The position numbers and the translations under genes were made by a program. Of a stretch of DNA of 64,000 nucleotides, positions 45,757 through 59,089 are shown piece by piece. Each line of letters starts with the position of its first letter. The first letter of the stretch is position 1. Location: NCBI GenBank assembly GCA_037349105.1, contig JAYJMM010000113.1:1240001-1304000 (forward strand), read 5' to 3'. The notes beneath the pieces were generated by a model, which searched no databases, was not told the origin of the DNA, and was given only the letters and a program-made list of their open reading frames with translations. Source of the stretch: Limnomonas spitsbergensis (taxonomy: Eukaryota; Chlorophyta; Chlorophyceae; Chlamydomonadales).

Positions 45757-48423
45757 CTTGAAGGTGGCGACCTGGGAGGTTCCATACTTCGCGGACCAAT
45801 GGTTCCCACGACAACATGTTGATCATGATATGTCCGGTACAACGAAGTTAAAGCCAATCGGCGACCGAAGATTTTGGGACGAAATGAATAAAAGCCGAAA
45901 GACCCGGTAGGGGGTTTCTGCGGGAGCCGAAAGAAAAAAGGGTGACTACGGCCGTAGACCGCAAGTTATCGACGGTTGGGTTCGTCCGACGGCCGAAACC
46001 TGACTGCGTTTTTGCCGATGTGTCGCCGACGTTTTTGAACTTACAAGCTCGACCATACAAAAATGGTCGGGTTGCAAGGGATGGTGCATCCGTTTTCACC
46101 GGCACCCTCAATAGTGTGGCCAAGCTTTTGAGACATGATATCCCATGATTGGCTGCAGTCCACTGTGTGGCCCATCTATGTCATATGATCATGATTTCTG
46201 CCAAGAATCACGTCCGTGCTAAGCCATCCATGTTTGATATAAGAATAACAAAACACGGCCGAACAGAAACGAAACCGTTTCGGCGTCATCCGAGCAAATG
46301 GAATTGGCTGAAAAAAAGTTTGGACCTTCGGATGGTCCAAGAAACGACCAAGACGGTCGAAGGAAAAAAATGGCAGTTTCGGCGGTATCCGAAATGAAAA
46401 AGACGACTTTCGGCTGGATCCGAAACTTATAAAGGGGCGTATAACTTACTTGGCCACGTGAGGGTCTCCAAAAGATACACGGTAAGTGAATTCCCACGTG
46501 ATCTCTCGGTACGCGCCCCGGAAGGTAAGGCAAGAGGCCCATAGCCGAACAAGCTTTACTTATCCATAATCCAGAAAGCAGCCTAACGTGTACAATCTTG
46601 CGACCAGCGTGTAGTCACTGAGCTCACCCGTAGGCGGCCGTCACTGTCGTGAGGAAGAAGTCTGCCACGGATATGAAACGCCTTTCTTGTGTCCTTAAAA
46701 AAGGACAACGCGTTTTTGCCTGACCAGCCAGTCACCAATTCCTGCTTACGTTGTTTGCGTTGTGAATCTGATTTTTTGTTTGGAAAGCCAAATTCTGCCC
46801 TTGATAGACTGAAAATAGCATTTAGCAGCGACCCTCAACTTGAAGAGTTGCCAAGTAGAGATCTAGCAAAGCCCCGGCAGTGGAATTCCGGGTAAGCCGT
46901 GTGGAGAGACATGACGATCAAAGTTGAGGAATAATAAACCCAACTTGATTGTTACATGTGCATTTGGATCAACGGTGGTGGTCGGACCGCGTGCATGCCA
47001 AGTGTTAACAGAATTAAAGTTATGGATCAGTGGATTGCTGAGTCCAGGTTTGAAGTGTTTTAGGGCTGTATGTACGAAGGTAAGCAATTCTTGAGTAGCA
47101 ACGTGACGTGAGATGAGAGGATCTCCGAGCCTGACGTGCGATGTGAGGAGCGTGGATATTGGAGCCCCATTGCATCAGAAGGTCAGGGAGAGTTAGGGGA
47201 CACGGCTTAAAGACCGCCATGAAGCATGGTTCTAAAAAGCAGGAGTGTCAGTGGACCCATCGGAGGATTCCAATTTCAAAAGGGACTGCTTGAGTGTGCT
47301 CGCGGTACCAGTGCTCAGGGACATCAAGGTACAGTGATCCAAGGGGAGTGCGGATCTAGATTGCATGAAGTCCCAACCTAGATGGCGAGCGTTCACCATG
47401 CCGCAGTAGGCAAATAACAGAGGCGTGCCAGACCCAAGCTGGACCCTGACCTAACCCTACACCAGAACGGACCATGGACCTGGACGGACCCCGACCCTAA
47501 GTGGACATTGATCGTGAGAAGACCCTGACCCTGAGCGGACCCTGAATCCCTCATGCCAACACATAAGGAGCGCGCATGTGACAAACTGCCGCCTATAGGC
47601 CGGAATTCGATAAACGGCAGGAATTTCGGAACCGGAAAGGAAGGCAGTACGCAGCTGTCATGATAACGGTAGTATCGAGTGACAGCACTTTCTCCATTGG
47701 GCCCATGCAGTACTTGGCTTAGTTACTCTTGACCATAATGGACCGCAACTACACCTCATTCCATAAATACATTTACTGGTCTGAGCCCTTGGCATGGTCG
47801 CAGTTCAGAGCTGGGCTATCACTGGCTGCGATGCTGGGTATTGTCATGCTACGTGTGGAGGACATAAGTGCCCAACAAAGCTTCATTGAAACCTCATCAA
47901 CTCTTCTCATGTTTGAGATCATGGCCATGCTACTGTGCGCGGGACTTCAGATTGCCGCTTTTGCGCCAACTCAGATTCAGCTTTGCACGTTATCTTCTTT
48001 GTTTTGCACACGATAAATGGTATACATACTCGTTTATTATGGTTGAAGGCCCAGCGGCCATTCACCTCCGGGGCCTTCCTGTCGTCGCCCCGGTTAAGAA
48101 TGAAGCACCAGCTGAGTGGCCCGGGCCAAAAGGGAGAGGCCGGCCGCCTAGGCCGCAATCCATGGCCATTCCGCGGGAGCAGCTGATGCCGTCGCGATTC
48201 ACTCTAAGGTCAACACCGGCGACCACGGTGCACGGCATTCTGCTTTCCCAATCCCCGCCCAATCAGCCATGCCCCCCCCGGAGGATAGAGCCGCAGCCCA
48301 GAAGGAGTGTCTGAACCACCATATCAAGGCATGAAATACAAAGGCATTACGCCGGATCCTGCCCTCTAAGGATGACCTATATATCATGATGGACGGGCTG
48401 CGAGGCACATCCCAACTGGCGGC
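45757..48423 (+). repeat. Array 2 unit 7 (2667 bp)
   Basis: hAT remnant at about 46045-46213, with TGA followed by TTGGCTG. It shares GGTAGGGGGTTTCTG with units 5 and 9, marking the alternating dimer pattern. Confidence 0.93.
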
Positions 48424-51090
48424 CTTGAAGGAGGCGACCTGGGAGGTTCAATACTTCGCGGACCAATGGTTCCCACGACAACATGTTGATCATGATATGT
48501 CCGGTACAACGAAGTTAAAGCCAATCGGCGACCGAAGATTTTGGGACGAAATGAATAAAAGCCGAAAGACCCGGTAGGGGCTTTCTGCGGGAGCCGAAAG
48601 AAAAAAGGGTGACTACGGCCGTAGACCGCAAGTTATCGACGGTTGGGTTCGTCCGACGGCCGAAACCTGACTGCGTTTTTGCCGATGTGTCGCCGACGTT
48701 TTTGAACTTACAAGCTCGACCATACAAAAATGGTCGGGTTGCAAGGGATGGTGCATCCGTTTTCACCGGCACCCTCAATAGTGTGGCCAAGCTTTTGAGA
48801 CATGATATCCCATGACTGGCTGCAGTCCACTGTGTGGCCCATCTATGTCATATGATCATGATTTCTGCCAAGAATCACGTCCGTGCTAAGCCATCCATGT
48901 TTGATATAAGAATAACAAAACACGGCCGAACAGAAACGAAACCGTTTCGGCGTCATCCGAGCAAATGGAATTGGCTGAAAAAAAGTTTGGACCTTCGGAT
49001 GGTCCAAGAAACGACCAAGACGGTCGAAGGAAAAAAATGGCAGTTTCGGCGGTATCCGAAATGAAAAAGACGACTTTCGGCTGGATCCGAAACTTATAAA
49101 GGGGCGTATAACTTACTTGGCCACGTGAGGGTCTCCAAAAGATACACGGTAAGTGAATTCCCACGTGATCTCTCGGTACGCGCCCCGGAAGGTAAGGCAA
49201 GAGGCCCATAGCCGAACAAGCTTTACTTATCCATAATCCAGAAAGCAGCCTAACGTGTACAATCTTGCGACCAGCGTGTAGTCACTGAGCTCACCCGTAG
49301 GCGGCCGTCACTGTCGTGAGGAAGAAGTCTGCCACGGATATGAAACGCCTTTCTTGTGTCCTTAAAAAAGGACAACGCGTTTTTGCCTGACCAGCCAGTC
49401 ACCAATTCCTGCTTACGTTGTTTGCGTTGTGAATCTGATTTTTTGTTTGGAAAGCCAAATTCTGCCCTTGATAGACTGAAAATAGCATTTAGCAGCGACC
49501 CTCAACTTGAAGAGTTGCCAAGTAGAGATCTAGCAAAGCCCCGGCAGTGGAATTCCGGGTAAGCCGTGTGGAGAGACATGACGATCAAAGTTGAGGAATA
49601 ATAAACCCAACTTGATTGTTACATGTGCATTTGGATCAACGGTGGTGGTCGGACCGCGTGCATGCCAAGTGTTAACAGAATTAAAGTTATGGATCAGTGG
49701 ATTGCTGAGTCCAGGTTTGAAGTGTTTTAGGGCTGTATGTACGAAGGTAAGCAATTCTTGAGTAGCAACGTGACGTGAGATGAGAGGATCTCCGAGCCTG
49801 ACGTGCGATGTGAGGAGCGTGGATATTGGAGCCCCATTGCATCAGAAGGTCAGGGAGAGTTAGGGGACACGGCTTAAAGACCGCCATGAAGCATGGTTCT
49901 AAAAAGCAGGAGTGTCAGTGGACCCATCGGAGGATTCCAATTTCAAAAGGGACTGCTTGAGTGTGCTCGCGGTACCAGTGCTCAGGGACATCAAGGTACA
50001 GTGATCCAAGGGGAGTGCGGATCTAGATTGCATGAAGTCCCAACCTAGATGGCGAGCGTTCACCATGCCGCAGTAGGCAAATAACAGAGGCGTGCCAGAC
50101 CCAAGCTGGACCCTGACCTAACCCTACACCAGAACGGACCATGGACCTGGACGGACCCCGACCCTAAGTGGACATTGATCGTGAGAAGACCCTGACCCTG
50201 AGCGGACCCTGACTCCCTCATGCCAACACATAAGGAGCGCACATGTGACTAACTGCCGCCTATAGGCCGGAATTCGATAAACGGCAGGAATTTCGGAACC
50301 GGAAAGGAAGGCAATACGCAGCTGTCATGATAACGGTAGTATCGAGTGACAGCACTTTCTCCCATGGGCACATGCAGCACTTGGCTTAGTTACTCTTGGC
50401 CATAATGGACCGCAACTACACCTCATTCCATAAATACATTTACTGGTCTGAGCCCTTGGCATGGTCGCAGTTCAGAGCTGGGCTATCACTGGCTGCGAGG
50501 CTGGGTATTATCATGCTACGTGTGGAGGACATAAGTGCCCAACAAAGCTTCATTGAAACCTCATCAACTCTTCTCATGTTTGAGATCATGGCCATGCTAC
50601 TCTGCGCGGGACTTCAGATTGCCGCTTTTGCGCCAACTCAGATTCAGCTTTGCACGTTATCTTCTTTGTTTTGCACACGATAAATGGTATAAATAATCGT
50701 TTATTATGGTTGAAGGCCCAGCGGCCATTCACCTCCGGGGCCTTCCTGTCGTCGCCCCGGTTAAGAATCAAGCACCAGCTGAGTGGCCCGGGCCAAAAGG
50801 GAGAGGCCGGCCGCCTAGGCCGCAATCCATTGCCATTCCGCGGGAGCAGCTGATGCCGTCGCGATTCACTCTAAGGGCAACACCGGCGACCACGGTGCAC
50901 GGCATTCTGCTTTCCCAATCCCCGCCCAATCAGCCATGCCCCCCCCGGAGGAAAGAGCCGCAGCCCAGAAGGAGTGTCTGGACCACCATATCAAGGCATG
51001 AAATACAAAGGCATTACGCCGGATCCTGCCCTCTAAGGATGACCTATATATCATGATGGACGGGCTGCGAGGCACATCCCAACTGGCGGC
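48424..51090 (+). repeat. Array 2 unit 8 (2667 bp)
   Basis: hAT remnant at about 48712-48880. It appears nearly identical to unit 6 over its length, 5334 bp upstream, by reading; exact identity was not counted. Confidence 0.93.
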
Positions 51091-53754
51091 CTTGAAGGTG
51101 GCGACCTGGGAGGTTCCATACTTCGCGGACCAATGGTTCCCACGACAACATGTTGATCATGATATGTCCGGTACAACGAAGTTAAAGCCAATCGGCGACC
51201 GAAGATTTTGGGACGAAATGAATAAAAGCCGAAAGACCCGGTAGGGGGTTTCTGCGGGAGCCGAAAGAAAAAAGGGTGACTACGGCCGTAGACCGCAAGT
51301 TATCGACGGTTGGGTTCGTCCGACGGCCGAAACCTGACTGCGTTTTTGCCGATGTGTCGCCGACGTTTTTGAACTTACAAGCTCGACCATACAAAAATGG
51401 TCGGGTTGCAAGGGATGGTGCATCCGTTTTCACCGGCACCCTCAATAGTGTGGCCAAGCTTTTGAGACATGATATCCCATGATTGGCTGCAGTCCACTGT
51501 GTGGCCCATCTATGTCATATGATCATGATTTCTGCCAAGAATCACGTCCGTGCTAAGCCATCCATGTTTGATATAAGAATAACAAAACACGGCCGAACAG
51601 AAACGAAACCGTTTCGGCGTCATCCGAGCAAATGGAATTGGCTGAAAAAAAGTTTGGACCTTCGGATGGTCCAAGAAACGACCAAGACGGTCGAAGGAAA
51701 AAAATTGCAGTTTCGGCGGTATCCGAAATGAAAAAGACGACTTTCGGCTGGATCCGAAAGTTATAAAGGGGCGTATAACTTACTTGGCCACGTGAGGGTC
51801 TCCAAAAGATACACGGTAAGTGAATTCCCACGTGATCTCTCGGTACGCGCCCCGGAAGGTAAGGCAAGAGGCCCATAGCCGAACAAGCTTTACTTATCCA
51901 TAATCCAGAAAGCAGCCTAACGTGTACAATCTTGCGACCAGCGTGTAGTCACTGAGCTCACGCGTAGGCGTCCGTCACTGTCGTGAGGAAGAAGTCTGCC
52001 ACGGATATGAAACGCCTTTCCTGTGTCCTTAAAAAAGGACCGCGTTTTTGCCTGACCAGCCAGTCACCAATTCCTGCTTACATTGTTTGCGTTGTGAATC
52101 TGATTTTTTGTTTGGAAAGCCAAATTCTGCCCTTGATAGACTGAAAATAGCATTTAGCAGCGAAACTCAACTTGAAGAGTTGCCAAGTAGAGATCTAGCA
52201 AAGCCCCGGCAGTGGAATTCCGGGTAAGCCGTGTGGAGAGACATGACGATCAAAGTTGAGGAATTATAAACCCAACTTGATTGTTACATGTGCATTTGGA
52301 TCAACGGTGGTGGTCGGACCGCGTGCATGCCAAGTGTTAACAGAATTAAAGTTGTGGATCAGTGGATTGCTGAGTCCAAGTTTGAAGTGTTTTAGGGCTG
52401 TATGTACGAAGGTAAGCAATTCTTGAGTAGCAACGTGACGCGAGATGAGAGGATCTCCGAGCCTGACGTGCGATGCGAGGAGCGTGGATATTGGAGCCCC
52501 ATTGCATCAGAAGGTCAGGGAGAGTTAGGGGACACGGCTTAAAGACCGCCATGAAGCATGGTTCTAAAAACAGGAGTGTCAGTGGACCCATCGGAGGATT
52601 CCAATTTCAAAAGGGACTGCTTGAGTGTGCTCGCGGTACCAGTGCTCAGGGACATCAAGGTACAGTGATCCAAGGGGAGTGCGGATCTAGATTGCATGAA
52701 GTCCCAACTTAGATGGCGAGCGTTCACCATGCCGCAGTAGGCAAATAAAAGAGGCGTGCCAGACCCAAGCGGGACCCTGACCTAACCCTACACCAGAACG
52801 GACCATGGACCTGGACGGACCCCGACCCTAAGTGGACATTGATTGTGAGAAGACCCTGACCCTGAGCGGACCCTGACTCCCTCATGCCAACACATAAGGA
52901 GCGCGCATGTGACTAACTGCCGCCTATAGGCCGGAATTCGATAAACGGCAGGAATTTCGGAACCAGAAAGGAAGGCAATACGCAGCTGTCATGATAACGG
53001 TAGTATCGAGTGACAGCACTTTCTCCCATGGGCACATGCAGTACTTGGCTTAGTTACTCTTGACCATAATGGACCGCAACTACACCTCATTCCATAAATA
53101 CATTTACTGGTCTGAGCCCTTGGCATGGTCGCAGTTCAGAGCTGGGCTATCACATGTTGCGAGGCTGGGTATTGTCATGCTACGTGTGGAGGACATAAGT
53201 GCCCAACAAAGCTTCATTGAAACCTCATCAACTCTTCTCATGTTTGAGATCATGGCCATGCTACTGTGCGCGGGACTTCAGATTGCCGCTTTTGCGCCAA
53301 CTCAGATTCAGCTTTGCACGTTCTCTTCTTTGTTTTGCACACGATAAATGGTATAAATACTCGTTTATTATGGTTGAAGGCCCAGCGGCCATTCACCTCC
53401 GGGGCCTTCCTGTCGTCGCCCCGGTTAAGAATGAAGCACCAGCTCAGTGGCCCGGGCCAAAGAGGAGAGGCCGGCCGCCTAGGCCGCAATCCATTGCCAT
53501 TCCGCGGGAGCAGCTGATGCCGTCGCGATTCACTCTAAGGGCAACACCGGCGACCACGGTGCACGGCATTCTGCTTTCCCAATCCCCGCCCAATCAGCCA
53601 TGCCCCCCCCGGAGGATAGAGCCGCAGCTCAGAAGGAGTGTCTGGACCACCATATCAAGGCATGAAATACAAAGGCATTACGCCGGATCCTGCCCTCTAA
53701 GGATGACCTATATATCATGATGGACGGGCTACGAGGCACATCCCAACTGGCGGC
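51091..53754 (+). repeat. Array 2 unit 9 (2664 bp)
   Basis: hAT remnant at about 51379-51547. The left part continues the dimer pattern of units 5 and 7. From about 51706 (AAAATTGCAG instead of AAAATGGCAG) it diverges and acquires variants of units 10-12, so the dimer register ends here. The hairpin near 52027 lacks its last pair. Confidence 0.93.
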
Positions 53755-56422
53755 CTTGAAGGTGGCGACCTGGGAGGTTCAATACTTCGCGGACCAATGG
53801 TTCCCACGACAACATGTTCATCATGATATGTCCGGTACAACGAAGTTAAAGCCAATCGGCGACCGAAGATTTTGGTACGAAATGAATAAAAGCCGAAAGA
53901 CCCGGTAGGGGCTTTCTGCGGGAGCCGAAAGAAAAAAGGGTGACTACGGCCGTAGACCGCAAGTTATCGACGGTTGGGTTCGTCCGACGGCCGAAACCTG
54001 ACTGCGTTTTTGCCGATGTGTCGCCGACGTTTTTGAACTTACAAGCTCGACCATACAAAAATGGTCGGGTTGCAAGGGATGGTGCATCCGTTTTCACCGG
54101 CACCCTCAATGGTGTGGCCAAGCTTTTGAGACATGATATCCCATGACTGGCTGCAGTCCACTGTGTGGCCCATCTATGTCATATGATCATGATTTCTGCC
54201 AAGAATCACGTCCGTGCTAAGCCATCCATGTTTGATATAAGAATAACAAAACACGGCCGAACAGAAACGAAACCGTTTCGGCGTCATCCGAGCAAATGGA
54301 ATTGGCTGAACAAAAGTTTGGACCTTCGGATGGTCCAAGAAACGACCAAGACGGTCGAAGGAAAAAAATGGCAGTTTCGGCGGTATCCGAAATGAAAAAG
54401 ACGACTTTCGGCTGGATCCGAAACTTATAAAGGGGCGTATAACTTACTTGGCCACGTGAGGGTCTCCAAAAGATACACGGTAAGTGAATTCCCACGTGAT
54501 CTCTCGGTACGCGCCCCGGAAGGTAAGGCAAGAGGCCCACAGCCGAACAAGCTTTACTTATCCATAATCCAGAAAGCAGCCTAACGTGTACAATCTTGCG
54601 ACCAGCGTGTAGTCACTGAGCTCACGCGTAGGCGGCCGTCACTGTCGTGAGGAAGAAGTCTGCCACGGATATGAAACGCCTTTCCTGTGTCCTTAAAAAA
54701 GGACAACGCGTTTTTTGCCTGACCAGCCAGTCACCAATTCCTGCTTACGTTGTTTGCGTTGTAAATCTGATTTTTTGTTTGGAAAGCCAAATTCTGCCCT
54801 TGATAGACTGAAAATAGCATTTAGCAGCGACCCTCAACTTGAAGAGTTGCCAAGTAAAGATCTAGCAAAGCCCCGGCAGTGGAATTCCGGGTAAGCCGTG
54901 TGGAGAGACTAGACGATCAAAGTTGAGGAATTATAAACCCAACTTGATTGTTACATGTGCATTTGGATCAACGGTGGTGGTCGGACCGCGTGCATGCCAA
55001 GTGTTAACAGAAGTAAAGTTATGGATCAGTGGATTGCTGAGTCCAAGTTTGAAGTGTTTTAGGGCTGTATGTACGAAGGTAAGCAATTCTTGAGTAGCAA
55101 CGTGACGCGAGATGAGAGGATCTCCGAGCCTGACGTGCGATGCGAGGAGCGTGGATATTGGAGCCCCATTGCATCAGAAGGTCAGGGAGAGTTAGGGGAC
55201 ACGGCTTAAAGACCGCCATGAAGCATGGTTCTAAAAAGCAGGAGTGTCAGTGGACCCATCGGAGGATTCCAATTTCAAAAGGGACTGCTTGAGTGTGCTC
55301 GCGGTACCAGTGCTCAGGGACATCAAGGTACAGTGATCCAAGGGGAGTGCGGATCTAGATTGCATGAAGTCCCAACTTAGATGGCGAGCGTTCACCATGC
55401 CGCAGTAGGCAAATAACAGAGGCGTGCCAGACCCAAGCTGGACCCTGACCTAACCCTACACCAGAACGGACCATGGACCTGGACGGACCCCGACCCTAAG
55501 TGGACATTGATCGTGAGAAGACCCTGACCCTGAGCGGACCCTGACTCCCTCATGCCAACACATAAGGAGCGCGCATGTGACTAACTGCCGCCTATAGGCC
55601 GGAATTCGATAAACGGCAGGAATTTCGGAACCGGAAAGGAAGGCAGTACGCAGCTGTCATGATAACGGTAGTATCGAGTGACAGCACTTTCTCCCATGGG
55701 CACATGCAGTACTTGGCTTGGTTACTCTTGACCATAATGGACCGCAACTACACCTCATTCCATTAATTATATTACTGGTCTGAGCCCTTGGCATGGTCGC
55801 AGTTCAGAGCTGGGCTATCACTGGCTGCGATGCTGGGTATTGTCATGCTACGTGTGGAGGACATAAGTGCCCAACAAAGCTTCATTGAAACCTCATCAAC
55901 TCTTCTCATGTTTGAGATCATGGCCATGCTACTGTGCGCGGGACTTCAGATTGCCGCTTTTGCGCCAACTCAGATTCAGCTTTGCACGTTCTCTTCTTTG
56001 TTTTGCACACGATAAATGGTATAAATACTCGTTTATTATGGTTGAAGGCCCAGCGGCCATTCACCTCCGGGGCCTTCCTGTCGTCGCCCCGGTTAAGAAT
56101 GAAGCACCAGCTGAGTGGCCCGGGCCAAAAGGGAGAGGCCGGCCGCCTAGGCCGCAATCCATGGCCATTCCGCGGGAGCAGCTGATGCCGTCGCGATTCA
56201 CTCTAAGGGCAACACCGGCGACCACGGTGCACGGCATTCTGCTTTCCCAATCCCCGCCCAATCAGCCATGCCCCCCCCGGAGGAAAGAGCCGCAGCCCAG
56301 AAGGAGTGTCTGGACCACCATATCAAGGCATGAAATACAAAGGCATTACGCCGGATCCTGCCCTCTAAGGATGACCTATATATCATGATGGACGGGCTAC
56401 GAGGCACATCCCAACTGGCGGC
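53755..56422 (+). repeat. Array 2 unit 10 (2668 bp)
   Basis: hAT remnant at about 54043-54211. AGAGACTAGACGATC (near 54905) replaces AGAGACATGACGATC and is shared with units 11 and 12. CATTAATTATATTACTGG near 55760 is shared only with unit 11. Confidence 0.93.
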
Positions 56423-59089
56423 CTTGAAGGAGGCGACCTGGGAGGTTCCATACTTCGCGGACCAATGGTTCCCACGACAACATGTTGATCATGATATGTC
56501 CGGTACAACGAAGTTAAAGCCAATCGGCGACCGAAGATTTTGGTACGAAATGAATAAAAGCCGAAAGACCCGGTAGGGGCTTTCTGCGGGAGCCGAAAGA
56601 AAAAAAGGTGACTACGGCCGTAGACCGCAAGTTATCGACGGTTGGGTTCGTCCGACGGCCGAAACCTGACTGCGTTTTTGCCGATGTGTCGCCGACGTTT
56701 TTGAACTTACAAGCTCGACCATACAAAAATGGTCGGGTTGCAAGAGATGGTGCATCCGTTTTCACCGGCACCCTCAATAGTGTGGCCAAGCTTTTGAGAC
56801 ATGATATCCCATGATTGGCTGCAGTCCACTGTGTGGCCCATCTATGTCATATGATCATGATTTCTGCCAAGAATCACGTCCGTGCTAAGCCATCCATGTT
56901 TGATATAAGAATAACAAAACACGGCCGAACAGAAACGAAACCGTTTCGGCGTCATCCGAGCAAATGGAATTGGCTGAAAAAAAGTTTGGACCTTCGGATG
57001 GTCCAAGAAACGACCAAGACGGTCGAAGGAAAAAATGGCAGTTTCGGCGGTATCCGAAATGAAAAAGACGACTTTCGGCTGGATCCGAAACTTATAAAGG
57101 GGCGTATAACTTACTTGGCCACGTGAGGGTCTCCAAAAGATACACGGTAAGTGAATTCCCACGTGATCTCTCGGTACGCGCCCCGGAAGGTAAGGCAAGA
57201 GGCCCACAGCCGAACAAGCTTTACTTATCCATAATCCAGAAAGCAGCCTAACGTGTACAATCTTGCGACCAGCGTGTAGTCACTGAGCTCACCCGTAGGC
57301 GGCCGTCACTGTCGTGAGGAAGAAGTCTGCCACGGATATGAAACGCCTTTCCTGTGTCCTTAAAAAAGGACAACGCGTTTTTTGCCTGACCAGCCAGTCA
57401 CCAATTCCTGTTTACGTTGTTTGCGTTGTAAATCTGATTTTTTGTTTGGAAAGCCAAATTCTGCCCTTGATAGACTGAAAATAGCATTTAGCAGCGACCC
57501 TCAACTTGAAGAGTTGCCAAGTAAAGATCTAGCAAAGCCCCGGCAGTGGAATTCCGGGTAAGCCGTGTGGAGAGACTAGACGATCAAAGTTGAGGAATTA
57601 TAAACCCAACTTGATTGTTACATGTGCATTTGGATCAACGGTGGTGGTCGGACCGCGTGCATGCCAAGTGTTAACAGAAGTAAAGTTGTGGATCAGTGGA
57701 TTGCTGAGTCCAAGTATGAAGTGTTTTAGGGCTGTATGTACGAAGGTAAGCAATTCTTGAGTAGCAACGTGACGTGAGATGAGAGGATCTCCGAGCCTGA
57801 CGTGCGATGTGAGGAGCGTGGATATTGGAGCCCCATTGCATCAGAAGGTCAGGGAGAGTTAGGGGACACGGCTTAAAGACCGCCATGAAGCATGGTTCTA
57901 AAAAGCAGGAGTGTCAGTGGACCCATCGGAGGATTCCAATTTCAAAAGGGACTGCTTGAGTGTGCTCGCGGTACCAGTGCTCAGGGACATCAAGGTACAG
58001 TGATCCAAGGGGAGTGCGGATCTAGATTGCATGAAGTCCCAACTTAGATGGCGAGCGTTCACCATGCCGCAGTAGGCAAATAACAGAGGCGTGCCAGACC
58101 CAAGCTGGACCCTGACCTAACCCTACACCAGAACGGACCATGGACCTGGACGGACCCCGACCCTAAGTGGACATTGATCGTGGGAAGACCCTGACCCTGA
58201 GCGGACCCTGACTCCATCATGCCAACACATAAGGAGCGCGCATGTGACTAACTGCCGCCTATAGGCCGGAATTCGATAAACGGCAGGAATTTCGGAACCG
58301 GAAAGGAAGGCAGTACGCAGCTGTCATGATAACGGTAGTATCGAGTGACAGCACTTTCTCCCATGGGCACATGCAGTACTTGGCTTGGTTACTCTTGACC
58401 ATAATGGACCGCAACTACACCTCATTCCATTAATTATATTACTGGTCTGAGCCCTTGGCATGGTCGCAGTTCAGAGCTGGGCTATCACTGGCTGCGATGC
58501 TGGGTATTGTCATGCTACGTGTGGAGGACATAAGTGCCCAACAAAGCTTCATTGAAACCTCATCAACTCTTCTCATGTTTGAGATCATGGCCATGCTACT
58601 GTGCGCGGGACTTCAGATTGCCGCTTTTGCGCCAACTCAGATTCAGCTTTGCACGTTCTCTTCTTTGTTTTGCACACGATAAATGGTATAAATACTCGTT
58701 TATTATGGTTGAAGGCCCAGCGGCCATTCACCTCCGGGGCCTTCCTGTCGTCGCCCCGGTTAAGAATGAAGCACCAGCTGAGTGGCCCGGGCCAAAAGGG
58801 AGAGGCCGGCCGCCTAGGCCGCAATCCATGGCCATTCCGCGGGAGCAGCTGATGCCGTCGCGATTCACTCTAAGGGCAACACCGGCGACCACGGTGCACG
58901 GCATTCTGCTTTCCCAATCCCCGCCCAATCAGCCATGCCCCCCCCGGAGGAAAGAGCCGCAGCCCAGAAGGAGTGTCTGGACCACCATATCAAGGCATGA
59001 AATACAAAGGCATTCCGCCGGATCCTGCCCTCTAAGGATGACCTATATATCATGATGGACGGGCTACGAGGCACATCCCAACTGGCGGC
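56423..59089 (+). repeat. Array 2 unit 11 (2667 bp)
   Basis: hAT remnant at about 56711-56879. Because of a one-base shorter A run near 57030 the frame after the remnant stays open to about 57126. It shares the CATTAATTATATTACTGG variant with unit 10. Confidence 0.93.

Larger units (their letters stand above)
40500..51700 (+). repeat. Dimeric higher-order repeat, period 5334 bp
   Basis: Units 5, 7 and 9 share GGTAGGGGGTTTCTG, and units 6 and 8 share GGTAGGGGCTTTCTG. Right-hand markers alternate in the same way (units 5 and 7 CCTGAATCCCTC, units 6 and 8 CCTGACTCCCTC). Matching units are 5334 bp apart and look nearly identical, indicating a recent tandem duplication of a dimer. Confidence 0.8.
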
